Shown: positions 34,774 through 43,394 of the stretch, in pieces
How positions within the stretch are numbered: the stretch's first letter is position 1
How the letters are laid out: each line of letters starts with the position of its first letter
Assembly: GCA_039908525.1 (NCBI GenBank)
Contig: JAMOAY010000004.1
Coordinates: forward strand, 62,001-126,000
Length of the DNA: 64,000 nucleotides
Direction of reading: 5' to 3'
Source of the DNA: Magnetaquicoccus sp039908525
GTDB lineage: Bacteria; Pseudomonadota; Magnetococcia; Magnetococcales; Magnetaquicoccaceae
Program-made: the position numbers and the translations under genes
Notes under the pieces: generated by a model
What the model saw: only the letters and a program-made list of their open reading frames with translations
Database searches by the model: none
What the model was told of the DNA's origin: nothing

Positions 34774-36330
34774 CTACTCCGCAGCCACCATGCGCCCTTC
34801 CACCCTCTGGGCCACCGAGGGGTGCTGCTGCAAATACTCCATGACAACCATGGAAAACAGCTTGCCCGCCTCGGCGTTGATCAGGCTCCTGGCCCCCACC
34901 AGCATGCGGTAGCCATCGCCGCCTCTGGCCAGGTAGTCGTTGGTGCCCAGACGCACCATCCGCTGACCGTTGCGCTGCAACGGTAACGACTCCTGGCCCT
35001 TCCTGCCCAGTTGCACGGAGAGGATCCGGCTGCCGGGCGGCCGCTTGGGGTCATAACGACAGGAGAGGCCGGCCACTTGAGGAAAGCGTCCCGCGCCCTG
35101 TCCCAGCAGGGAAAGGCCATGCTCCAGCGCCTGCCAGAGGGTCTCTTCGGACACCTCCAGCAAAACAACCGTATTGCCAAAGGGAGACTCCCTGAAAATA
35201 TCGCCATAGGTCAACGAAGTGCCCGCCGCATAAAGCCGGTTGCCTCGCAGACTGCCACCGTTGAACAGGACGGCGTCCGCCTTGGTTTCTGCCTGGATGG
35301 CGTCGGCGAACAGGTTGCCCATGGCACTCTCCCTCTCCCGTACCGTACTCTCCCGACTGTCCAGTTCGGTGGCCGTCTGCCCCAGGACGCGACCCAGATC
35401 CCCGCGCAGACGGCCATCCACCTCCTCCACCAGGGTCTGCAACAGAGGATGCGCCGCCATACGGAAGGTGGACAATTGATGCAGGTTGGGAATGATGTGC
35501 GACTTGCCCTTCTCCCCCGCATTCGGACGGATGATGGTCAGATCCGCCACCACCAGGTGATGCCCGTCCGAGGCCGCCTTCAGGATCCAGCTCTTGCCGA
35601 TATTGCGCACCGTCACATCGTGGTCATGCCCGCCCAGGATGATGTCCAGATCCTCAACCCCCCTGGCCAACGCCTCGTCCTCCGCCAGGGATTGATGGGT
35701 CAGGGCCACAATCACCTCGGCCCCCTGCTGCTTGAGTTGAGGAATCAACTGTTTTGCCGTGGCAATGGGGTCAACAAAAACCACCTGCCCCTCGACGTTG
35801 GCCAGCGAGGCCGTACTCTGGGTCAACAAGCCGATGAACCCCACCTGCACCCCATCCATGGCCCGGATGGCCGTCTGCAAAGTGCCCGGAAAGGGTTGAC
35901 CCCCGGCAACCTGGACGTTGGAGGCCAGCCATTTGAAACGGGACTCCTGAATGCGCTTGGCCAATACGACCGGGCCAAAATCAAACTCGTGGTTGCCCAA
36001 CACCGCCAGATCGATACCCAGGGCGTTGGACAGCGTGATCATCTCCCTGCCCTGGGTGAGGTAGGAGATGACCGAAGGGGAGAGCAGATCGCCTCCGAAG
36101 GTGAGCAGCGTGTGGGGGTAACGCTGCCGTTCCTGCTCGATCAGGGTCATCAACGGAGCAAAACCACCGATCTCCCGTTGCGGGGCAATCTCGTAAATAT
36201 CGTTGAAATGCAATAACGTGATCCGGCTCAACCGTTCCGCCCACGATGTGGCGACACCAAACAGTAACAAACCACCCGCCAACACGGCCGCCCAGACAGA
36301 CCGTCTGCGGAAAGCAACAGGGTGTGACAT
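34774..36330 (-). CDS. Periplasmic 5'-nucleotidase/UshA-like metallophosphatase
   Basis: 518 residues. A signal peptide (RRRSVWAAVLAGGLLLFG, VATSWA) is followed by a calcineurin-like metallophosphatase domain: LLHFNDIYEI, FGGDLLSPS, VLGNHEFDFG, ALTHQSLAED and GGHDHDV. The C-terminal 5'-nucleotidase substrate domain has NLFADAIQAETKADAVLFNGG and GDIFRESPFGNTV. It probably hydrolyses nucleotides or related phosphoesters in the periplasm; the exact substrate is unknown. ATG 36330 has AAGGAG upstream, so a 26-codon longer reading is dropped. It is a single gene, divergent from the metalloprotease. Confidence 0.88.
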   Translation of the reverse strand: MSHPVAFRRRSVWAAVLAGGLLLFGVATSWAERLSRITLLHFNDIYEIAPQREIGGFAPLMTLIEQERQRYPHTLLTFGGDLLSPSVISYLTQGREMITLSNALGIDLAVLGNHEFDFGPVVLAKRIQESRFKWLASNVQVAGGQPFPGTLQTAIRAMDGVQVGFIGLLTQSTASLANVEGQVVFVDPIATAKQLIPQLKQQGAEVIVALTHQSLAEDEALARGVEDLDIILGGHDHDVTVRNIGKSWILKAASDGHHLVVADLTIIRPNAGEKGKSHIIPNLHQLSTFRMAAHPLLQTLVEEVDGRLRGDLGRVLGQTATELDSRESTVRERESAMGNLFADAIQAETKADAVLFNGGSLRGNRLYAAGTSLTYGDIFRESPFGNTVVLLEVSEETLWQALEHGLSLLGQGAGRFPQVAGLSCRYDPKRPPGSRILSVQLGRKGQESLPLQRNGQRMVRLGTNDYLARGGDGYRMLVGARSLINAEAGKLFSMVVMEYLQQHPSVAQRVEGRMVAAE

Positions 36331-36553
36331 GGCGTTCAGTCTCCTTCTTCGGTAAATACGCCTCGCGGGGCAGTATACAGGGGATTGAACGGCCAGGATA
36401 GCGCCCACCTTATCTCTGTTGCACGCAAATCTCCCTGCCGTGCAATCAATTTACAAAAACACCACAGATTTTTACCCGCCCGTGTGCCATGAATCCTGGA
36501 CAGGGAGGCTATTTAGGGAGTTTCATACAGCCATCACGCCCTTCTCACCAAAA

Positions 36554-36593
36554 ATTTTATTTTACATTACCAAGGCATCCTGTAAAATAAAAT
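36554..36593. promoter_or_regulatory. Perfect 13-bp inverted repeat
   Basis: ATTTTATTTTACA (36554-36566) and TGTAAAATAAAAT (36581-36593) are exact inverted repeats separated by 14 bases. The arms are almost pure A/T in a GC-rich genome. It could be an operator for a dimeric repressor or a weak RNA hairpin. It is 260 nt upstream of the metalloprotease and 224 nt upstream of the divergent nucleotidase. Confidence 0.6.
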
Positions 36594-36777
36594 GACTCTG
36601 CAACAATGCCCGTGACCGCGAACAATACCGTGCAGCGCTGTGCTTGTCAGCCAAGATCCGGTACATTTTTTATTTATTTTTAATGTTTTATGGAATTCAT
36701 TCCACCGTTTTCATGCCGTGGCGGTCGTTTGGCCCGCAGGTTGCGGTTATGCTGGCGGGTCGCCCATCCCCCACGAA

Positions 36778-36818
36778 GGTAACAACCAGAAGGGAGGCAG
36801 GGGCTCCTGGTGGCTACC
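36778..36818 (+). promoter_or_regulatory. Predicted 5'-UTR hairpin before the metalloprotease
   Basis: GGTA, ACCAG and GGAG pair with CTCC, TGGT and TACC in the matching order, giving an interrupted stem over about 41 nt. It ends 35 nt before the chosen start codon. It might protect or gate the mRNA. It does not match a riboswitch class I know. Confidence 0.35.
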
Positions 36819-36853
36819 GATAAAGCAGCTTATCCATGAGCAGGGAGAGACAT

Positions 36854-39799
36854 ATGATCGATCGAACCGTTGTGCAACAGCAGGCAGTCAGTGGTCACCC
36901 GACGACAGCGGACGGAGCCTGGTGGGCGGATCTGCCGAATGCCAGCAACAGCCAGTTCATCAAACAGTTGCTGGGCAACCAGGCCGGCAGTGCCAGCAGT
37001 CAGGGCAAGGGCATCGTCCTGACCTACCAGTTTCTGACCAGCAGCGATGTGCAGAACAACAGCGCCGCCAGCCCGGAGAACAAGGGCTTTGTTCCCTTTA
37101 CCACCGCGCAGAAAACCGCTGCCGTGCGCGCCATGCAGGCGTGGCAGGCGGTATGCGGCGTGACCTTCGTGGAGGCCCCGTCGGGTGTGGCCGCCAACCT
37201 CCGCTTCGGGGCCTCTTCCACCACCGTGGACGACGGTACCTATGCCGACTCCTCTTTCGACAGCAGCGGCAATCCGACCAAAAGCTATATCTGGCTCAGT
37301 TCCCAGTGGAAGAGCAACAGCCAAATGGAAAATGGGCAGTACGGCTTCGCCACCCTGATCCACGAGATTGGCCACGCCCTGGGACTGGAACATCCTGGCG
37401 ATTATGATGGCGCCACCGATTGGAGCAAACGTTTGTTTGGCAACGACGACATGATGCACTCCATCATGTCCTACTTTGAGACCCCCCCGTACACCACGAC
37501 CGATCTGAACCCCTCCACACCGATGTTGATGGATGTAGCGGCCATGCAACAAAAGTACGGGGCCAATACCACCACACGCACCGGCAATGACAGCTACTCC
37601 TGGAGCAGTCCTTTTGTTCAGACCCTCTGGGATGCGGGTGGAATCGATACCCTGAATGCCTCCAACCAATCCAAAGCCTGCGTCATCGACCTGAGTCCGG
37701 GCTCTTTCTGCTCGATAGGCAGCCAATCGGATGGCAGTCTGGCGGTCAACAATCTGGCCATTGCTTTCAACACCATCCTGGAGAATGCCACCGGCGGCAG
37801 CGGTAACGACCGTCTGACCGGCAACACCGCCGCCAATATCCTGATCGGCAACGGAGGCAACGACACCCTGACCGGCGGCAGCAATGATCAGCTGTTTGGA
37901 GGGGATGGCAACGATGTTTTGTACATCACCAACCTCGATTTTCAGCTGGTGGATGGCGGCAGCGGCAACAATACATTGGAGCTGTCGGGCTCCGGCATGA
38001 ACCTTGTCCTGTCCGACTACAGGAACAAGATCAAGTCGATCGGCACCATCGACATCCGTGGCAGCGGCAACAATGCCCTGACTTTGACCGCAGCGGACGT
38101 GCTGAGCCTGTCTGCACCCAACAACACCCTGACCATCGATCTGGACAGCAAAGACGCGGTCACCCTGGACAGCAGCTGGCTGCAAGGAGCGGATCGGACG
38201 CTCTCTGGCGTCAGCTACCTTCGCTTTACCTCCGGTCAGGCGGTGGTGAACATAGAAAAGGTGGGCTCCGTGCAGGTATCTGGTCTGATCACGACGCAGA
38301 GCACGGGATTGGGCTCCACGCAGGTGGCGGCCCTGACCTCTGCCGATGTGCCTGCACTGACGGTCACTCAAGTACGGAGTCTGACAACCACCCAGATCGC
38401 CGCATGGAGCGCCAGCGAAATCGCCAGCCTTGGCACGACGCAGATCAGAGCCTTGTCCACGGCCCAGATGCGTGCCTTGACCACCCTCCAACTCAACGCC
38501 TTGACGACCGCGCAAATGGTGGGTTTGACCCTGGCACAACTGACCGCCCTGACCACGACCCAGGTGGCCGGGCTGGAATCGTCCGATATCGCTTCTCTGG
38601 AGACCAGACAGATCAAAGGGTTGACCGCCAACCAGATCGCGACCCTGACCACAACCCAGGTGGCCGGACTGACCAGTGCGCAGATCCGGGCCTTGTCCAA
38701 CCCGCAGGTGACTGCCCTGACCACAACCCACATCGGAGCACTGAGTGCCACGCAGGAGAGTGGTCTGTCCGGCGCGCAGATTGCGGCCTTGACCTCCGGG
38801 CAGATCCGGGCCTTGACGACGGTGGAGATCGTCAACCTCTCCACGGCTCAGGTGCGCGGCCTGACGGCACGACAAATCACCGTCCTCTCCTCCGATCAAA
38901 TCGCCGCCCTGGAAACCACCGATCTGGGTGAACTCTCCCGTCAACAACTGGGGGGGCTGACGGTCAACCAGATCGTCGCCCTGAGCACCACACAGGTGGC
39001 CGGACTGCAACCTGCGCAGATCAAGGCGCTGACGGTGATTCAGGTGAGCGGCCTGAGTGGCGCGGACATTGACGCCCTGGGCACCGCCCAGGTCAGGAGC
39101 CTGACCGGGGCACAGATCGCCTTCCTGACGGCCGATCAGCTGGGCGGTTTCTCCTCCACCGATGTGGGGGTTCTGACAGGGGTACAGATCAGGGCCCTGT
39201 CGGGGGATCAGGTGGCGGTGCTGACGACGGCCCAACTGGCCGGTCTGACACCCAGACAGGTGGATGACCTGACCATCCAACAAAGCCATGGACTGACATC
39301 CACCCAAATCTCTTCCTTGACGACCCAACAACTCAGCAGCCTGGGCCAGCGGGAGTTGGCCGCCTTGACGGCAGATCAGCTGGATGGGATGACCGCCACG
39401 CAGGTGTCCGCCCTGACCCGTGGCCAGGTGGGCTCCCTGCGTCCCTATCAGATCGCCTCGTTGTCCACCAGCCAGATCGGTGGGTTGAGCAGTGCCCAGA
39501 TCGCGGCCTTGAGCACCCGTCAGGGGAGCGGCTTGTCGGTCGAGGATATCGCCTGCCTGAGCGCGACCCAGGTGGCCGGGCTGACCCCTGTCCAGATCAG
39601 AGCACTGCGCGACGATCAGGTCGTGGGCCTCTCCACCCAGATAGGCAACCTGACCCCCACCCAGATCAGGGGCATTGATACAACAGACTTCAGCCTGCTG
39701 GGGACCGGCCTGTTCAACAGTGACCAGGTGGCCGCCATGAACAGGGCACAGAAGAGCGCCTATTGGGCGGCGGGTGGCACGATTGGCCTCTCCTCCTGA
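36854..39799 (+). CDS. Serralysin-like RTX metalloprotease with octapeptide-repeat C-terminus
   Basis: 981 residues. The N-terminal M10 peptidase domain (about 40-240) has the zinc motif HEIGHALGLEH at 170-180 and the Met-turn MSYF near 205. A serralysin C-type region follows with RTX nonapeptides (GGSGNDRLTGN, NGGNDTLTGG, GGDGNDVL; about 314-374), which bind Ca2+ and point to type I secretion. A beta-rich linker (about 385-475) leads to about 59 octapeptide repeats (478-948). No Sec signal peptide is seen. ATG 36854 follows AGGGAGAG; an ATG six codons earlier is less likely. No T1SS genes are adjacent. It is probably an extracellular or surface protease. Confidence 0.85.
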   Translation: MIDRTVVQQQAVSGHPTTADGAWWADLPNASNSQFIKQLLGNQAGSASSQGKGIVLTYQFLTSSDVQNNSAASPENKGFVPFTTAQKTAAVRAMQAWQAVCGVTFVEAPSGVAANLRFGASSTTVDDGTYADSSFDSSGNPTKSYIWLSSQWKSNSQMENGQYGFATLIHEIGHALGLEHPGDYDGATDWSKRLFGNDDMMHSIMSYFETPPYTTTDLNPSTPMLMDVAAMQQKYGANTTTRTGNDSYSWSSPFVQTLWDAGGIDTLNASNQSKACVIDLSPGSFCSIGSQSDGSLAVNNLAIAFNTILENATGGSGNDRLTGNTAANILIGNGGNDTLTGGSNDQLFGGDGNDVLYITNLDFQLVDGGSGNNTLELSGSGMNLVLSDYRNKIKSIGTIDIRGSGNNALTLTAADVLSLSAPNNTLTIDLDSKDAVTLDSSWLQGADRTLSGVSYLRFTSGQAVVNIEKVGSVQVSGLITTQSTGLGSTQVAALTSADVPALTVTQVRSLTTTQIAAWSASEIASLGTTQIRALSTAQMRALTTLQLNALTTAQMVGLTLAQLTALTTTQVAGLESSDIASLETRQIKGLTANQIATLTTTQVAGLTSAQIRALSNPQVTALTTTHIGALSATQESGLSGAQIAALTSGQIRALTTVEIVNLSTAQVRGLTARQITVLSSDQIAALETTDLGELSRQQLGGLTVNQIVALSTTQVAGLQPAQIKALTVIQVSGLSGADIDALGTAQVRSLTGAQIAFLTADQLGGFSSTDVGVLTGVQIRALSGDQVAVLTTAQLAGLTPRQVDDLTIQQSHGLTSTQISSLTTQQLSSLGQRELAALTADQLDGMTATQVSALTRGQVGSLRPYQIASLSTSQIGGLSSAQIAALSTRQGSGLSVEDIACLSATQVAGLTPVQIRALRDDQVVGLSTQIGNLTPTQIRGIDTTDFSLLGTGLFNSDQVAAMNRAQKSAYWAAGGTIGLSS
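38285..39697 (+). repeat. 24-bp coding repeats: about 59 octapeptides, L(T/S)xxQ(I/V)x(A/G/S)
   Basis: The coding sequence repeats every 24 bases with only one length change, a seven-residue unit starting at 39629. Position 1 is almost always Leu, 2 Thr or Ser, 5 Gln (sometimes Asp/Glu), 6 Ile or Val, and 8 Ala, Gly or Ser. Examples are LTTTQVAG (twice), LTSAQIRA and LSSAQIAA. The other positions vary freely, so selection acts on the protein pattern rather than on DNA identity. The regular period suggests a solenoid. Confidence 0.9.
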
Positions 39800-39828
39800 A
39801 GGCCTTGATCATTGAACCGCAACGGCGC

Positions 39829-40842
39829 TCAAAGCAGGCTGCGGCCTCCATCCACGTGGAGGATCTCGCCGGTGACAAACGGGGCATTCAGCAGATAACG
39901 GAGGGCGACCAATATCGCTTCCGGGCCGGCATGACGGGCCAGGGGGGTACGGGAAAGCAGGGTCTGAAAACCGCTCTCCCCCTCCCTGGCCAGGATGGCG
40001 CCGGGAGCGATACCGTTGACCCGCACGCTGGGCGCCATCTCCCGGGCCAACACCCGGGTGGCCATGATCAATCCCGCCTTGCTCACGCTGTAGCCACCAT
40101 GGCCGGCCAAGGGGCGTTCTCCCCAGATATCACAGATTTGGACAATCTGCCCCCCCGGCGCCCTGCCGTCTGTCCGGTTTTTCATCCGCTCTGCCGCCTG
40201 CCAGGCCAGCCACATCGGTCCCAGACAGTTGACCCGGCAGAGCCGCTCCAACCCCTGCCAACTGGCCCCTTCCACAGGGGTCGGTTCGAACAGACTGGCA
40301 TTATTGACCAGCAGGTCCGGCACCCCCCAGTGCCCTTCCACCTCATCCAGAAGGCGCACAATCTGTTGTGGATCCCCCTGATCCAGGGAGAAGGCTGCGG
40401 CCTCTCCTCCCCCTGCCCGGATCTCGGCCACCAAAGCCTCGGCCTGAGAGGACGAGCGGAGATAGAGGACCGCCACCCGATAACCCAGGCTGGCCAACTC
40501 CCGGGAGATCTCCGCGCCCAGGCGCCGGGCCCCCCCCGTCACCAGGGCCACTCCTGCCACCGATGGTACGGAGGTCAAGGGAGCGCTGCGAGCAGAAGTC
40601 GTTGCCCGCGACCGGACCCGGCAGGGATCCCCCCCCGGAACGGGCGCCACCACCACCCGCTTCCGGCGGGGCCAGATCTCCCGCCAGGGCGGCTCCGGCT
40701 CGGGTCGTCCTGTGCGGCGTTCGTGCCAACGGTGCAGGTACCATAAAGGGAGCAGCAGTCCGATCAGGGGCAGGGCCACCCCAATGCCCAATGCCGTCTT
40801 GAGCCCCTGCCACGCCCGCGACCCAGCCGACCCCTGTTCCAT
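39829..40842 (-). CDS. Short-chain dehydrogenase (pteridine reductase-like) with N-terminal membrane anchor
   Basis: About 337 residues. The first 100 include one membrane span (ALGIGVALPLIGLLLPLWYL) and a basic linker (PRRKR); the rest is a full SDR. TGGARRLGAEI is the NAD(P) loop with Arg as in pteridine reductases, then LVNNASLFEP, YSVSK (catalytic Tyr and Lys) and GEILHVDGG. The substrate is probably a pterin or folate (FolM-like), but this is family resemblance only. The membrane extension is unusual. ATG 40842 is preferred over ATG 40863 for its upstream AGGGA. It lies 24 nt after xerD on the same strand. Confidence 0.8.
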   Translation of the reverse strand: MEQGSAGSRAWQGLKTALGIGVALPLIGLLLPLWYLHRWHERRTGRPEPEPPWREIWPRRKRVVVAPVPGGDPCRVRSRATTSARSAPLTSVPSVAGVALVTGGARRLGAEISRELASLGYRVAVLYLRSSSQAEALVAEIRAGGGEAAAFSLDQGDPQQIVRLLDEVEGHWGVPDLLVNNASLFEPTPVEGASWQGLERLCRVNCLGPMWLAWQAAERMKNRTDGRAPGGQIVQICDIWGERPLAGHGGYSVSKAGLIMATRVLAREMAPSVRVNGIAPGAILAREGESGFQTLLSRTPLARHAGPEAILVALRYLLNAPFVTGEILHVDGGRSLL

Positions 40843-40866
40843 GGACCCGTTCCCTGGATGCACCGA

Positions 40867-41772
40867 CTACGCCCTGGGGTGAAAACGGGCATGGACCTGT
40901 TTCATGCGCACCTTGCTGATATGGGTATAGATCTCGGTGGTGGAGATGTCCGCATGTCCCAGCATCATCTGGATGGCGCGCAGATCGGCATCGTGGTTGA
41001 GCAGATGGACAGCGAAGGAGTGTCGCAACAGATGAGGGGAGATCGGTTTGAGAATCCCCGCATTGGCCGCATGGCGGCGGATGATGTACCAGAAATTCTG
41101 CCGGGTCATCGCCCCGCCCCGGTTGGTCACAAACAGGGCGGGCGTGTGCCGACCGGCCAGCAACACCGGCCGGGCGTGCCGTTGATAGTGGGCCACACGT
41201 TCCAGGGCCAACTCACCCACCGGCACCACACGTTCCTTGTTCCCCTTGCCCACCACCCGCACCATCCCTCCGTCATCGTCCAGGCTGTCTGTGGTGAGAG
41301 AGACCAGTTCGGAGACCCGCAGGCCGGTTGCATACAAAAGCTCCAGCATGGCGGCATCCCGCAGGCCCCTCTCCGTCCCCTGCTCCGGTGCGGCCAGCAG
41401 AGCTTCCACCTCGCTCTCATCAAAAATTTTGGGCAGTGATCTGCGGGACTTGGGGGAAGAGATCAGGCGCGTTGGATCATCACCGCGCCGCTCGGTCGCC
41501 AACAGATAGCGGTAAAAGCGTCGAATGGCAGACATTTTCCGTGCCACGGAGGTGGCGGTCAGCTTCTGTTCGAAAAGCTGTTCCAGAAAGTTGGCCAATG
41601 CTTCCGGGGTGGCCGTGGCAAGGCTCATGGCCTGTCCGGGCCCGGCAGGACCGGCCAGAAAGGCAGCCAACCCCTCCAAATCCAATCGATAGGCCTCCAG
41701 GGTGTTGGCGGCCAACCCCTCCTCCACCAACAGGTTCTCCAGAAACTCCCGCAGCAACCGATCTTCGGCCAT
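40867..41772 (-). CDS. xerD: Site-specific tyrosine recombinase XerD
   Basis: 301 residues. The SAM-like core-binding domain (1-95) and catalytic domain are intact, with the catalytic set Arg in YATGLRVSELVSL, Lys in VGKGNKERVVPV, His/Arg in HLLRHSFA, His in MLGHADISTTEIYTH and the nucleophile Tyr in the same motif. XerD with XerC resolves chromosome dimers at dif. ATG 41772 has GGAG upstream and shares a base with the methyltransferase stop (TGATG); a longer frame has no family support. No integrase-type context is present, so this is the housekeeping enzyme. Confidence 0.92.
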   Translation of the reverse strand: MAEDRLLREFLENLLVEEGLAANTLEAYRLDLEGLAAFLAGPAGPGQAMSLATATPEALANFLEQLFEQKLTATSVARKMSAIRRFYRYLLATERRGDDPTRLISSPKSRRSLPKIFDESEVEALLAAPEQGTERGLRDAAMLELLYATGLRVSELVSLTTDSLDDDGGMVRVVGKGNKERVVPVGELALERVAHYQRHARPVLLAGRHTPALFVTNRGGAMTRQNFWYIIRRHAANAGILKPISPHLLRHSFAVHLLNHDADLRAIQMMLGHADISTTEIYTHISKVRMKQVHARFHPRA

Positions 41773-42551
41773 CACTCGCTCCGATCCATACGACCCTCCT
41801 GACAACGGGAAGCGAAGCCCTGGGTCAACGGCCGACCGTGGGAGGTCAGCGCATTGGCTTGCGTGGCCAGCGGGGTTCTGGCATAAACCACCTTTTCCGC
41901 CTCGCACAGGATGGCCCCCCCCAAAGGGGCGAACCAGCGGTTGCCCGCCTTTTCCCAGGCGGGAGCGGCACGAAGAAAGTAGTGTCCTGCAACGGGGGGC
42001 ATGAAGAGTGCGAAACGGGATTGGCGTGGAATGAACAGAGACTCGGTCAACAGCGCGCTCAACTGACGCGGCGAAAAGGGCCGCCCCCAACCAAAAGGGG
42101 TTGAATCCCGTCTGGCCCAAAGCCCGCCGCGATTCGGAACCATGCTCAGCAGTCGCCCCCCGGGGGCCAGGATGCGCCAGGTCTCCCGCAGGGCGGCCCG
42201 AGGAGATTCACTGCCTTCCAGGAAGTGGGCCATGATCACCTGATCGAACTGCTCATCGGCAAAAGGCAGGGCATCGGGACGCACCTGGGCAACCCGGTTG
42301 GGCTCCCCCTCCGGCCACGCCAGCACCCCCATCTCGGCGGGGGCTGCGGCCAACGGTCGACCGCAGTGTTCGCTGGGCAGGAAATGGATGATCATGTCCA
42401 GGTAGGGTTGCGCAAAGCCCAGTCCCAGTATTCTAATAACAGAACGGTTCACCTGCAGCCACTGGACCATGACCTCGCCCACCAGATTGGCCACCGCCTG
42501 TCCCTGGGGGGAGCTGTACCAGTTGTGCAGTTTGACCGCTTCCAGCATCAT
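41772..42551 (-). CDS. SAM-dependent methyltransferase (YafS-like, class I)
   Basis: 259 residues. The C-terminal half has the methyltransferase type-11 order: RPDALPFADEQFDQVIMAHFLEG (motif II/III region) and WRILAPGGRLLSMVPNRGGLWAR (post-motif). The N-terminal nucleotide-binding part is weak: RILGLGFAQPYL instead of a clear GxGxG. It resembles E. coli YafS, which also lies next to gloB. The substrate is unknown. The start ATGATG at 42551 or 42548 has GGGAAA upstream. It is divergent from gloB and translationally coupled to xerD. Confidence 0.8.
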   Translation of the reverse strand: MMLEAVKLHNWYSSPQGQAVANLVGEVMVQWLQVNRSVIRILGLGFAQPYLDMIIHFLPSEHCGRPLAAAPAEMGVLAWPEGEPNRVAQVRPDALPFADEQFDQVIMAHFLEGSESPRAALRETWRILAPGGRLLSMVPNRGGLWARRDSTPFGWGRPFSPRQLSALLTESLFIPRQSRFALFMPPVAGHYFLRAAPAWEKAGNRWFAPLGGAILCEAEKVVYARTPLATQANALTSHGRPLTQGFASRCQEGRMDRSE

Positions 42552-42596
42552 CGTCGGGTTTCCCGTTGACTGTTCCAGGTGGGAGAGTATGCAATT

Positions 42597-43364
42597 ATGC
42601 CCCAAGATTCGCTCCTGGTCGAGCCCATCCCCGCTCTGAAAGACAATTATATCTGGTTGTTCGAAACTGGTGACAACCGCTGGGCGGCCGTTGACCCCGG
42701 TGATGCCGATCCGATCGTGTATCATCTGGAAATGCGGAAGGCCACCCTCTCCCACATCCTCCTGACCCACCATCATCATGACCATATCGGGGGTGTGGAG
42801 AAGCTGCGCCGGCGGTTCGGTGCCTTGGTCATCGGCGCGGAAAAAGACAGACACCGTCTGCCGCCCTTGGACAGGGTGGTCGGCGGCGGGCAACAGGTGC
42901 CCCTGGGCGATCGACTGGTGGAGGTGATGGAGGTGCCTGGCCACACCCTGGGTCACGTTGTCTATCGGGTGGAGGATGCCCTGTTTGCAGGAGATACCCT
43001 GTTCCGCTTCGGTTGCGGACGACTCTTTGAGGGCAGCCCGGAACAGATGTGGGCCAGCCTTTTGGCCTTGCGGGCCCTGCCGGATGCCACTCAGCTGTGT
43101 GCCGCCCACGAGTACACCCTGAGCAACCTGCACTTTGCCTGTTTCCTGGAACCGGGCCATGCGGAGTTGCAAACCCTGCTGCAACACACCTTCCGCCAAA
43201 CCGATGCACAGCAACCAACCATGCCCTCGCCTTTGGGCATGGAAAAACGGTACAATCCTTTTCTGCGGGCCGATGATACGGCCTTCGTCAAGAGCATCGG
43301 TTTGACGGGACAGGGTGCAGAGCAGGTTTTTGCCTCCCTCCGCAAGAAGAGAAACTCTTTTTGA
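42597..43364 (+). CDS. gloB: Hydroxyacylglutathione hydrolase (glyoxalase II)
   Basis: 255 residues of the metallo-beta-lactamase fold. Metal site THHHHDHIGG (near 53-62), VPGHTLGHV, LFAGDTLFRFGCGRLFEG and AAHEYTLSN with the family-specific C-terminal domain, including KRYNPFLR. It hydrolyses S-lactoylglutathione, the second step of methylglyoxal detoxification. ATG 42597 is preferred with GGGAGAG nine bases upstream; GTG 42579 overlaps that site. rtcB follows 30 nt later. Confidence 0.95.
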   Translation: MPQDSLLVEPIPALKDNYIWLFETGDNRWAAVDPGDADPIVYHLEMRKATLSHILLTHHHHDHIGGVEKLRRRFGALVIGAEKDRHRLPPLDRVVGGGQQVPLGDRLVEVMEVPGHTLGHVVYRVEDALFAGDTLFRFGCGRLFEGSPEQMWASLLALRALPDATQLCAAHEYTLSNLHFACFLEPGHAELQTLLQHTFRQTDAQQPTMPSPLGMEKRYNPFLRADDTAFVKSIGLTGQGAEQVFASLRKKRNSF

Positions 43365-43394
43365 ACGATTGTGCCGTCGGAGGAGTCCCCCATC

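Larger units (their letters stand above)
36331..36853. other. Long AT-rich intergenic leader between divergent genes
   Basis: A 523-nt gap with no convincing gene; it is clearly more AT-rich than its neighbours. It holds the inverted repeat at 36554-36593, an A/T-rich block near 36665-36700 (candidate promoter or UP-element DNA) and a hairpin at 36778-36818 just before the metalloprotease start. Confidence 0.6.

Noticed and set aside
36830..39331. Long open antisense frame opposite the repeat protease (833 codons)
   Set aside because: It mirrors the octad periodicity of the sense gene and has no start signal or family motifs; the sense frame has a zinc site and RTX motifs.
38285..39697. Regular 24-base repeats that could be taken for a CRISPR array or minisatellite
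   Set aside because: The repeats are contiguous without spacers, in frame within one long gene, and conserved at amino-acid pattern level rather than as identical DNA.
40867..41772. Tyrosine recombinase as a phage or island integrase
   Set aside because: Sequence and length match housekeeping XerD, and the neighbours are core genes without tRNA or repeats.
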